From Prorocentrum cordatum (lineage: Eukaryota; Sar; Dinophyceae; Prorocentrales; Prorocentraceae), in the NCBI GenBank assembly GCA_963575745.1, contig CAUYUJ010016713.1, forward strand, positions 62,001 through 126,000: DNA of 64,000 bases. Direction: 5' to 3'. The translations under genes and the position numbers were made by a program. Under the pieces are notes generated by a model that saw nothing but the letters and a program-made list of their open reading frames with translations, was not told the DNA's origin and ran no database searches. This document shows, in pieces, positions 15,064 to 26,964 of the stretch; position 1 is the first letter of the stretch, and every line of letters begins with the position of its first letter.

Positions 15064-17010
15064 TTACGCGAGCACGTCGTCGTAACCGACGCCTGACGTT
15101 TGGGGCTTGGGTTTGGTGATGGTGGTGGGCTGTATAATCATCTGGTAGATCTCGGCAGGTAGGGGCCACTCGGGCACGGCTGCCCTCTTCTTGAAGTACT
15201 TGAGCCTCTTCTTCAGGCCGAAGACGGTCCTGCGGAGGTGGTCCCTGGCTTCTTCGTACTCGGCTCTGATCTGCAGGTTGTGCTCCGCCGTGAATTCCAG
15301 CGTGCTGTGCTGGAGGGCCTGCTTCTCTTCGTCGAGGTCGATCGGGTGGGCGGCAAACCCGCCATGCTGGCCCTCTTGCGCCACGTGATCAGACCATTCC
15401 TCCAAGCTGGGGCGTGCACGCGTGGCCCTGCTGTAGTTGCGGTTGCGCTTGCCGTAGTTGGTGCCCGCCAGCAGCCGCGTGAGTCGATGCACTTGAGCTT
15501 GTTCGCGTTTGCGCCAGGCCTCTTGGATGAGGGGCTCTAGCTGACGTCGTCGTTCAGCATCATGTAGTCTCTTCTGCCTCTTGATCGCCCTGGTGAGAAC
15601 CTCTAACTTGTACCTGATGCCGCTGTCGTCTGCTTCCCCTGCAATGCACTGTCGACGTAGTTCCGCACGCTCGCGCAGGAGGAGGGGCGTGTCTTGCATC
15701 AACTGCTGGAGGGCGCCTGGCTTCTTACTCTTGCGCTCGAAGTACGGCTTGGCTGTGTCCTTGACGATCTGCACCAGGAACTCCCAGGGGTCGTCTGTGG
15801 TGTTCGCCGCCGCCAGCTCCTGCAGCGCCTCTTTGTTCGCCATCAGGTTGGTTTCGAGATCCTCGATGAACCCGCGGCGGTACACCCCTGTCTGCAGCGA
15901 TTGTGCCATCTTGTCGTAGTCCCATGCGGTGTGCTGTTTGTCTGTGAAGATGTTAGGCATGCAAATATCCGCTGTCGTAACCAGTGGCACGCGGTCACGC
16001 GGCACGCTGTCATTGATCAGTTGGAGAGCTTTGGCTGCACACCACCAGACCTTGCAGGGCCGGATGTGTGCTCGTAGTCCTTGTGGTACTGCAGTGTAGT
16101 CGGGCCGCGTAGCTTGACCTTGTGCGCCGAAGTAGGTCGGCCCCGCCTGCCAAAAGGTGTTGAGAATGCACGGCTCGTGAACGTCGAGCATGTTGTGGAA
16201 AGCCGTTGCTGCTTCTCCTGGTACTCCAGCTGGTCCAGCATATCCGATGACGTTGCTGGGCGTGGCTGGGATGACGCCGTCGAGCCCGTAGTGGTCATTA
16301 AGGTCCAGGCCGATGACGGGCGTGCTGCGTGCAGGTGTAGCACTGAGCGTCTTATTGATCCACTCAAGAGTCTCGTTGACTGTCTTGACCCGCGGCGTGC
16401 ACTGGGCGGTCATTCCCGACCGCGGCGGTAGGTGCGCAACTGTGAAGGTGAGGTCGAGTTCGCCCCGACGTAGTCGTAGAGCTCCTGCGCGTCCTTGGAT
16501 GCACGCAGGGGGACTCGGCAGCTCGGTAATGCACCTGGCGCGGAAGCGGCTGCTGATCATGATGGCGACCCCCGCATGACTGTTGGTGAGCGGTCCACGA
16601 CCATAGCCCCATGCGCAGATGCGGTGCTTGTGTGTCTGGAGCTGGTCCACGGTGCTGCTGGGGTCGTGCTGACGCCATCTCGTAGCTGGTAGCATGACGA
16701 CGTCGACTGCACTGAATTGCCGAGAAATCTCCATACTTCTTAACGGTGCCACCATCGAGAGTGGATTGTACATAACCCATCTCTTTAATGGCATCCAGAT
16801 GGATACGAAAGAATCGAGAATGACCAGCCGCGCTGGCATATCATGAAGGTGCCCCGAGGGCGGAAGCTGCTCTGCGTGGATTGCCTGTTGGCGCGCGAAA
16901 GGGGAGGCTAGAGCAGGACATGGCGGCCGAGGAGGAGGAGGAGGAGGAGGAGGAGGAGGGGGGGAGGAGGAGGAGGAGGAGGAGGGGGGCCCTATAGGGC
17001 ATGGGAACAC
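15064..17010 (-). pseudogene. LINE endonuclease (EEP/APE-like) region, catalytic residues changed
   Basis: A long open minus-strand frame. The endonuclease homology runs roughly from residue 65 to 330: DVVMLPATRW at the position of the usual LQETRW, GVAIMIS, VAHLPP, and GLDLNDHYG for the metal-binding D-x-N motif. In the family the Glu of QET and the His of the final SDH/RDH motif are catalytic. Here they read Ala (LPATRW) and Arg (PRDRVPLV), so nuclease activity is unlikely. The C-terminal 300 residues are a basic helical linker leading to the RT (RHDAERRRQLEPL-type sequence). The first Met lies in a CCT microsatellite-derived Pro/Ser tract, so the true N-terminus is uncertain. Confidence 0.75.
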
Positions 17011-18480
17011 CTCCGCGAGCGCCTCCCGGGATGGAGCTCAAGGAGAGCGCGGCCAGGTTCCGAAGAGGTCCACCATGCCCTCCTCGCCCTCGTCAAGCGT
17101 TTTTCGCCGCGAAGAACTCGAGGCGGCTGGCCTTCCTTTCGCGCTGGCCCCTGGAGGCCCGATCCGGACTCCGTGACCCCCTGAAGGTGGCCGTGCGTTT
17201 CCGTTTTCTTGTTGCATCTCCGTGGTTGCTTAGCTGGATAGGGGGACTCGCGGATCGTCTCGGCGGCGAATTGGTTTTGGAAGGTTGCCGCGCGAGCGTC
17301 GTGAAGGTTTCGTCTTGCGCGCGTTTGGTTCAATTGTTGTCAGCCTTGCGATCCATTTGGGATGGCGTCTGCCCTTCCTGGGTCGGTTGGCCAGGACTAA
17401 TGATGGGGGCGGCTCCTAATAGCTGCTCAGTGAATGAATAGCCCTTAGAGTGCGTCAACCTCCGCAGTAGCTTCGACCTCGTGGCTGGTGATGCGCATCC
17501 ACGTGACGCTGGCCGCGGCCGTCCGTCGCAGCACGGGGATGGCCATATCCATGCCTCGGTAGAGGGTGTTATTCGGCCCTGAGACCGAGATGGCCAAGGA
17601 TTCGTCTCGCAGGTGCGGCTGATCCAGCAGGCGCCCCCCCTCCTTGTGGCCATGGAGGGAGATGCTGCCGAGGAGCTCGTTCCCGCATGGGTTGCGCGCT
17701 GTCCGAACGACGACGGGCGCGGAACAGTGGGCCGCGTCGATGCTCGGGGGCCTTGAGACGGGGGTCGATGCAAACGGGGGTCAGCCAGAGCGCTGGATCT
17801 TGCAGGACCCTGCAGGGTCAGGGCTGCACTGACCTGGGTCTGCGTGCAGGATCCTGCAGGATCTTGCAGGACCCTGCAAAGCCTGACTGGCCCGGGTCTA
17901 GATTGACCCAGGTCAGTAAATTCCCGAGATGCTCATGAGGGGCGGGTCAGGCTCGTGGCAGAGTCGCCGCGTCGGCCTGAGCTCGGAGGCTGGTCCGCGC
18001 GGCGTTGGCGACCCTGCCGTGCTCGCTCGTGGGGGGCCAGTGTCCAGCTGATCTGCTGCTGGCCAAAGCTGGTCAGGCTGGTGGCGGTGTTGTTGGTAGA
18101 CGCGTTCGATCTCGTCGGGGGCTTGGTTGGCCACCCCCTGTCATAGGCTGCCGTTGCACGATCATCCCCCGCCGCCCTCAGGCCGTGTCCCGTCGCGCGC
18201 GATTTCACGTCTCGGGCCGGGCTGCGTACGGTCTTCTCTTGGGAAGGGCTCAGCGCGAGGCACGGACGGGATCAGCGCGAGGGGCACGGACGGGCGCCAT
18301 GGCGGTACACGCTCGGGGGGAAGGACGAGAAGCAGCTACTGGTGGGAGGTGTGGGTGTCTTGGCCGTGCGGTGTCGCCAAGGGTAGAGGGAGGTCGCCTG
18401 GGGGTGCGCTCTGGGGCTCGCCCTGGATTGGAGTGTGTATGTTAGAGGCAAACTAGCCTCGCAAGCTAAAGTCACAAAAC
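17011..18480. other. Intron B between LINE and repeat arrays: no gene; CTGCAGGATC repeat
   Basis: GC-rich sequence without a recognisable product. At 17790-17905 a short tandem repeat of gcaggatcctgcaggatctt type occurs. A GGA array at 16920-16990 lies at the start of the LINE frame. Confidence 0.4.
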
Positions 18481-18790
18481 ATATTATTATTATTCAGATT
18501 CAACTCAGATTCAACTATGACCCGGAACCCTGTTGCATCTTTGATTTGGTTTGAAACGCTGATTTAAGTTTGGCCTGAACCCTGATTTGACTCTGGTTCG
18601 GCTCTGCCCCCAGCCATAGCTAAATCACAGTTAAACCAGAGTTCCAGACCAGAGCAACATCAGAGTTTCAGCTAAACCAGAGAGATGAATCAGAGATTCA
18701 GGCCTGACCAAACCAGAGTTTCAGCCAAACCAGAGATGAATCAGACCTTCAGACCAGAGCCGAAACAGAGCCGAATCAGAGTACCATAAG
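18481..18790. repeat. Degenerate AAACCAGAGTTTCAG repeat
   Basis: Short units such as aaaccagagtttcagccaaa recur with drift. Related sequence reappears at 19860-20040 (aaacagacctcaaacatacc) and 21160-21320 (aatcagacttcctaaatcag), so the same kind of repeat surrounds and separates the two 12-mer arrays. Confidence 0.6.
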
Positions 18791-18859
18791 AGTTGTGGCA
18801 GTCCCGGGCAGAGGGCGCGGGGCGCGCTGCGCATGTGCGTTTGTCTTCCTGCAAACGAA

Positions 18860-18914
18860 GGAGGGCCTCGCCGCAGGATGGGGGGATTACCCCCATCCTG
18901 CGGCGAGGTCCTCC
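18860..18914. repeat. Near-perfect 25-bp hairpin with 5-nt loop
   Basis: The left arm ends cctcgccgcaggatggggg, the loop is gatta, and the right arm starts cccccatcctgcggcgagg. All 25 positions pair, one of them as G-T. It is far more perfect than any neighbouring sequence and marks the border between the CAGAG repeats and the C/T-rich tract. Confidence 0.9.
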
Positions 18915-18919
18915 TTCCC

Positions 18920-20690
18920 CCCATGTTCTACCGTTTCCTCTCTCCTTGCCCATCCTCCCTCCTCCCCTCGCTCTCTTTCCTACCTCGTCTATCCGCGCCC
19001 TCCTTCCTCCGATCCCCTCTCCTTCCCTTTCCCTCCTCCCCCGTTCGCGTCCCTCCTTCCCCCTCCCCCTCCCCTCCTCCTCAGTTTGTCTCCTCCCTCC
19101 TCCCCTTATCCCCTCCCTTATCCTCCACCACCTCTCCTCTTCTTCCTCCCCCCTTGGCCTCCCTGATCCCGTTTCCTCCTTCCTCGGTCACCGTCACCCT
19201 CCACGTGCTGTCCCTCCTCTGCCCTCGGCCCCCATTCCTCCCTTCGTCGTTTTGTTCCTCCTCTTCCTCGTCCTCCTCATCCCCCTCCCCCTCCCCCTCC
19301 TCCGCATTGAGCGTCAGTCTTCGCCCCTTGGCCTCAGTGCCCCGCCCTCGTTTTCGCCCTCGCTTCCCCCCTCGCTCCAGGTCCCGCGCCCGACCTCGTC
19401 TCCGCCCTCCGCTCCGCGCCCGCCCTCGCCCCCCCCCGCTCGAGGCCATTTTCCATTTTCATGTTCCTCTCGCCTTCGCGTTCGATCCCGTCCTTGCTAT
19501 CACCGTCGTTCCCGCCCTCGTTCCACGCTTCGTTCCCGCCATCGTTTTCGCCTTCGCTCCCGCCGTCGTTCCCGCCCTCGTTCCCGCCGCTCCCGCCTTC
19601 GTTTTTGCCCTCGTTCCCGCCATCGTTCCCGCCCTCGGTCTTGCCTTCGTTCCCGCCTTCGTTCCCGCCTTCGTTCCCGCCTTCGTTCCCGCCTTCGTTC
19701 CCGCCTTTGTTTTCGCCTTAGTTTTCGCTCTCGTTCCCGCCTTCGTTCCCGCCTTCGTTCCCGCCATCGTTGTCGCCTTCGTTACCGCCCTCGTTTCCAC
19801 CCTCCTTCGTTCTCGCCCTCTTTCCGTGCCCGCCCGGAGGCCGCCCAGGGATCCCAGAGGCCTGCCGGGGAAATCAGATTTGAAACAGAGGTTCGGCCAG
19901 ACATCAAACAGACTTCAAGTGGACCTTAAACAGACCTCGAACAAACCTTCATCAGAGTTTTGCCCCAAACAGACCTCAAACATACCTCAAACATACATTC
20001 AACATACCTCAAGCAGACCCCAAACACACTCCAAACAGACCTCCCGGAGGTTCCCCGGAGGTCCCCCAGTTCCCCTGAGTTTCCCCGGAGGTTCCCCGGA
20101 GGTTCCCCGGAGGCGCCCGGGGAATTCCCGAAGCACAGAATAATCCCGGAGGCGCCCAGAGGCGGCCCCCCGCCCTCATTCCCGCCTTCGCTCCCGCACT
20201 CGTTCCCGCCCTCGCTCCCGCCCTCGTTCCCGCCCTCGTTCTCGCCCTCGTTCTTGCTTTCGTTCTCGCCCTCGTTCCCGCCTTCGTTTCCGCCTTCGTT
20301 CCCGCCCTCGTTCTCGCCTTCGCTGCCGCCGTCGCTCCCGTCGTCGCCCCAGCCGTCTCTGCCGCCCTTGCTCTCGCTCTCGTTCCCGCCCTCGCTCCCG
20401 CCCTCGTTCCCGTCCTCGTTCCCGCCCTGGTTTTCGCCCTCGTTCTCGCCCTCGCCCCCGCCCTCGTTCCCGCCCTCTTTGTCTCCCTCGTTCTCGCCGT
20501 TGATGTTCCCGCTTTCGCCCCCGCCTTCGTTCCCGCCCTCGTTCTCGCCCTCATTCCCGCCCTCGTTCCCACCCTCATTCTTGCTTTCGTTCTCGCCCGC
20601 GTTCTCGCCCATCGCCCCCGCCCCCGTTCCCACCCCGGTTCCTGCCCTCGCCTCCGCTTTCGTCCTCGCGATCGTTCCTACCGGCCCTTG
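18920..20690. repeat. C/T-rich tract and two TTCGTTCCCGCC arrays
   Basis: 18920-19460 is polypyrimidine (tcctcccctc type). 19465-19830 and 20165-20690 are 12-mer arrays around ttcgttcccgcc. Between them lie AAACAGACC repeats and a ttccccggaggt repeat (20043-20125). Frames are Pro/Ser/Phe-rich on + and Gly/Asn/Glu-rich on -, from the repeat alone. Confidence 0.9.
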
Positions 20691-21590
20691 CCTCTTGTCC
20701 CCGCCTTCGTTCCGGGCGCCTCCCAGCGCACCTCCCGCGCCCCCGAGCCGCCCGAAAAGTGCAGCGGTTCCCCTCCGCGCGCCCTGCCCCCGACCTGTCC
20801 CGGGCGGGCGGCGGGGATTGGGGCGGTCACTGCGATGCGCATCTTGTCGCGGCGTGGCAGCCGGCCGCCCTGAGGAGCGAGCCTCGGGTGAGCCTTTTTT
20901 CGCCCCAGTTGCCATTGAGCAGTTTCGGGCAGGGCCGCGCAGGCGGGGGGCGCTGCCCCGCGCCCCCCGCGCAGGCCTTACCTGAGCGTTGCCGCAGGGC
21001 GGCGTGCGCAGACGGGCCCAGTTCGCTGTGCGTGGCAGCTGGCGGCTGGGCCCCCAGCATTCCTTCTGTTGTTCTTGAAAACGCATGCGCACGGGGCCGA
21101 CCCGGCAGCGTTCTGGGCCGACGCCGCGACGTCGGTTTCGGCGGGCCCATACCGAAGCATAATCAGACTTCCTAAATCAGACTTGGGCCGTTGGGCCAGA
21201 GTTTAGTCAGAGTTCCAGTCAGACCTGAATCGGAGATGGCGCTGAGGGCCAGACTTGAATCAGAAATCCAGCGCAGGCATGAATCAGTCCTTCATCAGGG
21301 TTTTGGGCCCGCGCAGAGAAACAGAGTTTGCCCCCCAAAGACACGCCCAACCTTGGATTCGAGGGGGGCCACTGAGCGGACGCACTCGCGCGCACGCGCG
21401 CGGTCTATGCGCACTATGTGTACATTTGTGTATATATACATATATATATGTATATATACATATGTGTATGTATATGTGTATATATATATATATGTACATA
21501 CGCACACACACACGCACACACCTTTTACGACCATCTTTTCGGGCGATGAGGAGGTTGCGCCGGGGGGGGGGGGGGTTAAATGTTTGATTC
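20691..21590. other. Intron B: no gene; TA/TATG microsatellite
   Basis: GC-rich sequence, degenerate CAGACTT repeats (21160-21320), and an alternating TA/TATG microsatellite at 21425-21510, followed by ACAC. No coding signal. Confidence 0.5.
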
Positions 21591-22180
21591 GGTCGATCTC
21601 ACTATCGGTTTCATTCACTCAACGGGACAATTGAATACCGCGGGTCACCAGTCAATTTCACCATCGATCCCACGATCGATCTCACGCGACGGGACACCGC
21701 AGGACACTGCGGGAAACTTCTCGATCCCGCTATCGGTCCCACTATCGATCTCACGATCGATTTCCGTCGACGGGACACCACGGGGCACCTCGGGACACCG
21801 CATCGATCTCACTATCGATCTCACTATCGATCCCACGATCGATTTCATTCCACGGGGCACATCGGGACGCCACGGGACATTTGTCGATCTCACCATCGAT
21901 ACCACTATCGATTCCTCTTTTTGGGGCGCCGCGGGGCACGTCGGAGCACGACGTCGATCCCAGTGTCGATTTTACTATCGATATCACTCAACGGGGCACC
22001 GCGGGACACCGGTCGATTTCACTATCAATTTCACCGTCGATTTCGCTATTCGGACGCCACGGGTCACTTCGGGGCACCACATCGATCTCAATATCGATAT
22101 CACAATCGATTTCATTATCGACTTCACCATCGATTTCATTCAACGGAGCACCACGAGACACCAAGGGACACCGCGGGACA
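21590..22180. repeat. ATCGAT-rich alternating tandem repeat
   Basis: Blocks of tatcgatctcactatcgatc type alternate with gggacaccgcgggacacc blocks, with a period of roughly 100-115 bp and heavy drift. ATCGAT (palindromic) occurs more than 20 times, often as CGATCGAT. Confidence 0.85.
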
Positions 22181-22330
22181 CCGCGAGCCACCGCCGGCGG
22201 ACGGACGGGGGATGATCATTTGTGTTGACTTCGCCCTAGCAGCGGCGGACATCACGGGACACCGCGAACCACCGCCGGACGGACGGACGGGCGATAATCA
22301 TTTGTGTTGACTTCGCCCTAGCACCGTCGG
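22179..22330. repeat. Direct repeat pair of about 70 bp
   Basis: Copy 1 (22179-22247) and copy 2 (22260-22330) share caccgcgarccaccgccgg, a ggacggacggg tract and tcatttgtgttgacttcgcc. They differ at a few positions only. Confidence 0.9.
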
Positions 22331-22734
22331 GTTCATTCCCTTCGCGCGCCTACGCAGTTTTGCCTCGCCCGCACGCGCGACACAAACGAAACGAAACGAT
22401 TTCTCAGTTGGGGGATTCTGTCTCATTGTGATATCGCCCTCCAACGTTTGACATGCACATGCAAAACTGCATCGGCGCTTGGCGCCGTGCACTTGGATCC
22501 TCCCGGTTCTTTACGTAGGCAGGAAGGCAATCACCTAAAACAACATGTATCGACAACTCGTTTGTTTACCCATGTTGGCATCATCGCTATACGACTATTA
22601 TTCGTTATCAGTTCCTCATGTTTTTTCGTTTTCCACACTATCGTCTTATCTTGCGATTTCGACATCATGTTTATTTTTGTTGTGAAAGGCCCATCCTGGA
22701 AGAACCTTCTGTAACTCACATTGATGTTTTTAGA

Positions 22735-22995
22735 GGGTTTGTTGGGGCCTTCTGGAAGCCTCCTGTTTTTTTTTGGGAGGCACTGGGGGCTTCCCCAGGC
22801 CAGCCTGCTTCCAACTGCGGTATCCCTGGGCGACCGGGCCACGATTTGGAATGATTCGGGAGGCGTCTTGGGGCCAACTTGGGTCTTCATGGGTTTCTCA
22901 TTGTGCCACTTTGGGGCCCTGTTGGGCCGTTTGGGGCTGCCATTGGACTGCCTGGAAACCCTCTTGGTTAGATTTGTGGCGATGCCCTTGCCTCC
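22735..22995. repeat. GGCC-box cluster (+ sense)
   Basis: Repeats of the cttggggccgtcttgg type with drift (gtcttggggccaacttgggt), inside intron B. See the finding on the dispersed GGCC-box family for the other clusters. Confidence 0.7.
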
Positions 22996-23394
22996 TGGGC
23001 AGTCTCGGACGCCCAAAATACCGAAGAACCGATCCTTCCCCAAATCATGTATACATGTTTAGAAGTTAATGTTTGTTTTCGTTTCGAATGCCTCTTGTGG
23101 GTCTTCTTTGGGTCGCTTCAGGCGTCTGGTGTGTGCGTGGGGCCGTGGTGGGCTCTCGCGGGGCCGTCGAGCCGCCCTCCTGACCGATTTGGGCCCGATG
23201 CCAAGGCCCAGCAGGGGGCTTCAGGAGCCCCGGAAAGCACATGGGGACCGTTTTTGCTAGGGTGGCCAGGGTGCCCCAAGGGCCAAGGATCCAGAGGGTT
23301 CCTGTTTAGGGGGTTCGCACTCCGACACTCCGGCGTCCCGCGAGGCCCAGAAAGCTCCAGGAGGCCCCAAAAGGCCCCAGGAGGCCCCTGGAGG

Positions 23395-23845
23395 AGGCAG
23401 GAGGCCAAAGGAGGGGGCAGGAGGAGGAGGAGGAGGAAAAGGAGGATGATGGAGACGAGGAGGAGGAAACGGAGGAGGGAGAGGGAGAGGAGGAGGGAGA
23501 GGGGAGGAGAACGATGAGGAGGAGGAGGAGGAGGAGGAGGAGGAGGAGGAGGAGGAGGAGGAGGACGACGACGAGAGAGGCGACGACGACGAGGAGGACG
23601 ACGACGAGGGGGAGGAGGAAGAGGAGGAGGAGGAGGAGGAGAGGAGGAGGAGGAGGAGGAGGAGGAGGAGGAGGAGGAGGAGGAGGGGGGAGAGGGAGAG
23701 GGAAAAGGAGGAGGAGGAGGAGGAGGAGGTGGTGGAGGAGGCAAGAGGAGGAGGATGCAGGGGTTGAGGGAGGAGGAGGAGCAGGCAGGAGGAAAAAGAG
23801 GAGGCAGGAGTAGGTGGGAGAAGGGAGGGGGCAGAAGGAGATCCC
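23395..23845. repeat. GGA microsatellite
   Basis: About 450 bp of gga/gag triplets with some gac, in intron B. The resulting Arg/Glu/Gly (+) and Pro/Ser/Leu (-) frames are not genes. Confidence 0.95.
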
Positions 23846-23900
23846 CAGGCAATGTTAAGATATTATCATGCGGGGTCCTACCGTCGGAGTGTTTTTTTTT

Positions 23901-24415
23901 TGTGCCTGTGGTTTACATGTATAAACCAATTTACAATTCAAAACACACGGTTTTGTCAATCCCCAGCATTTGTTTGCCGTTATGGTAGTTGTTGTTTTTT
24001 GTCGGCTAGCCCGCCCCCCTTCCCTCCACCTGAGCCAGACACAACGGCATTTTATGTGAAGGCCGCAACAGAAATCAAAGCGTACGCCTGCACAACAGGA
24101 TTTGGTGTGTTTCTTAGACACTATGGGGAACAATTTGCAGTTCCCCCCCAAAGGAATTGTAGGTGAGAGCCACTGTGCAAGTGGAGTCACTGTGCAAATG
24201 CGCAAACACTGTGAAAACACATGTTGTCCCTGCTTCCAAAGCTTGGGTGTGTCTGTGGCTGTGGGTTTACACATAAAAAACACAATTTAAAACAGCGTTT
24301 TTGTTGGTCTCCCAATCTGTCGTTGTTGTCTTTTTTTCGTCGGCCAGGCCTACCCCTCCCCCTGGAGGCAGGCACGAAGGAATTGGATTTGAAGGCCGCA
24401 CACAAATCATCAATT
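23901..24415. repeat. Tandem duplication, offset about 340 bp
   Basis: 23901-24085 and 24248-24415 share in order gtttacatgta/gtttacacata, acaatt(c/t)aaaacac, gttgttgt followed by ttttttcgtcgg, and gaaggccgcaacagaaatca/gaaggccgcacacaaatcat. Divergence by eye is about a quarter of positions, so the duplication is old. Confidence 0.75.
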
Positions 24416-24639
24416 TGGAAGTAAATACCAAAGGATTTCGAATGTATCCTGTACTACACAAGTTCATGAGTAGAGCCCCACAAAGGGATTCAATTCGAAA
24501 GATTTCGAACGCTATCACACACCACCTTGAAGATTGTAAATTCAGTAATTTTGTGTTCCATGGCATCATGTTCACATGACGTCGTATCAAGAACGACGCA
24601 AGGTATATCCCAGGAGCGCCCCTTTACCGTAGATCTATA

Positions 24640-25238
<599 letters not shown>

Positions 25239-26520
25239 GGCCTTGCTTGCTGAGATCGAGAGTCTGGCGCCCGTTGGGCATCTTACCAGTCACAATGCCT
25301 CGAGCTTGTGGAAGACTCCCCTTCCGCTATCCTCCGACGTCTCAACGGTTTTGTGACTTGCCACCCACAGGGTTCTCGATCTCTTCCCTGGGCATCCTGA
25401 GCCGTTTTTGACAGTCCCGGGGCTGGAGACGGGCTCCAGATGCAGAACATGTGTAGAAGAACAGGCCTTCGATATTTTTGCGACGCAAGGGTCTGATGGC
25501 AGAACCCCTCTCAAGGAGGGAGCAGGGCCCTCTTGGTTCAGGGTGGTGGTGGCCTTCAAATTCTCCTAAGATCAGAGGCCGCTTATATGAGGTCAGACTA
25601 AATGAGGTCGAGGCCAATGCATCGCCGATGCATCGACGATGCATCGGCGATGCATCGTCGACGTCGGCGGTGCATCGGCAACGCCTGCGCTGAGAAAATC
25701 GGGTTCCAAATCTTGCCGCGTCGCCGATGCATCGGCGATGCGGCGCGATCCTTCGACCCCATCTGTTTGGATCCTATTCGGGAGGCCTAGAGACATGGTC
25801 ACGCCAATTGCACCCTAGTGGTTCGCCTGGCAAGCGATCAGTTTTCGCTCTCCCAGTGTTTGGGACGCCGCGGCGCTCCAGAAACCTTTGCATTTGGACC
25901 CGCTCTGGACTTCAGCTGCCGACCGCCGTCATTGTCGCCGTACCAGCTGAGGCGAGATGCGGCCCAGCATCCGGGCTACAGTCAAAAACGACAGTAAGGA
26001 CACCCGATTAGGATGCAAGCCCCTTGGACGCTCATGTTCGAGCGGGGCAGGCCATCAAAAGTGGTCAATGATGGACCGAAAAGGCAAGGATGCAAGGGTA
26101 CCCTTGGGAAGGCTACCCATCCTATGAATTCGAATTTAGCGCAAGACACGGGACTCAAACAGCTTGTGCCATTCCGCCAGCCTCCAGAAGACGGCAGGAG
26201 CCATTAGCATTCGACATGTCGAGGTGATGAAGAGTTGCAGTGGCAGCATTCGGCGTGGCTCGGGGGGCTGTGACTGTATCGGCAGTGGTGGGATGCAGCC
26301 CGGCAGCATTGCTGCCAGCGCACGACCACCAGGGATTCCCTACGAAAGCGTGCCTCGGACTGACTGACTGACTGACTGACTGACTGACTGACGGCGGCCG
26401 CGGCACCCCATTGGCAGCCGTCGCTGCTGGTGGGGCACCGTGGGCGGCGCGGACAACACGACTGGGCATTCATCGTTGTCGTCGCTAGGCACGATTACGT
26501 CCTAATGGCCTTCATCCCAG
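25239..26520. other. GAPDH 3' flank, GATGCATC palindromes, GACT microsatellite
   Basis: After the GAPDH stop, no gene. 25615-25745 is a run of cgatgcatcg palindromes. 26357-26391 is tgac repeated about eight times. Otherwise unremarkable. Confidence 0.7.
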
Positions 26521-26938
26521 GCCTCCGATGCCCCCCCGACGGTCTTCCCGGGCGCGCTGCTGCCCTGCCCCCGCCCCCGCCACCAGCGGCCCCGCCACCT
26601 GTCATGCGCTCGCGCTGGGGTTGCCTGTGCCCAACGAGTGCTTCGCGTCCGCCGGCGGGGGCCGCGGCGCCGCCGCGATCAGCGCCGCGGCGATGCCCGC
26701 GCAGCTCGTCCAAGAGACAGAGATCAACGACTTCGCGGGCCCCAGGGCCTGGCTGGGCATCCCGCCCACGCGGCGCGAGGGGAAGGGCGCTGCCGCGCCG
26801 CTCGCCGTCGAGCCGAACATCCCCGACCCCGAAGATGCTCGCGCCTTGTGGGTGGACGCCGACTCCCAGAATGTTCGCCACCAGCCGCGGCCGAGCGCCA
26901 TCTACGAGAGCTGCCCGACGAACGACCCCGACAGCCCG
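26521..26938 (+). CDS. Possible orphan exon, unknown product
   Basis: A GC-rich open frame with protein-like composition in its second half: MPAQLVQETEINDFAGPRAW, then PNIPDPEDARALWVDADS. It is preceded by cttcatcccag (candidate acceptor) and ends at a phase-0 GT donor (cccg|gttagtgg). Immediately downstream a GGCC-box repeat module begins at about 26965, as expected if the exon abuts an intron. The first 60 residues are Ala/Pro/Arg-rich and may not be coding; ATG at 26528 is a possible start. No partner exon was found and no family was recognised. Confidence 0.3.
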
Positions 26939-26964
26939 GTTAGTGGCCGTTCCAGTGCTGTGTG

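Larger units (their letters stand above)
12214..17010 (-). mobile_element. Decayed dinoflagellate-type LINE (endonuclease-RT), antisense in GAPDH intron B
   Basis: Read on the minus strand from 17.0 kb down to 12.2 kb, the order is: endonuclease/exonuclease/phosphatase domain, reverse transcriptase, zinc-finger-like segment, then a C-terminal domain. That is the layout of non-LTR retrotransposons. Several frameshifts and stops break the RT half. A CTCCTC/ATCATC simple repeat at 12036-12070 lies just beyond the 3' end (minus sense) and may be its tail. No target-site duplication was identified. The element is transcribed opposite to GAPDH, so it lies in the GAPDH primary transcript as antisense sequence. 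Confidence 0.8.

Noticed and set aside
18793-20985. Pro/Ser-rich (+) and Gly/Asn/Glu-rich (-) frames of 300-430 codons
   Set aside because: Produced by polypyrimidine tracts and the TTCGTTCCCGCC array inside GAPDH intron B.
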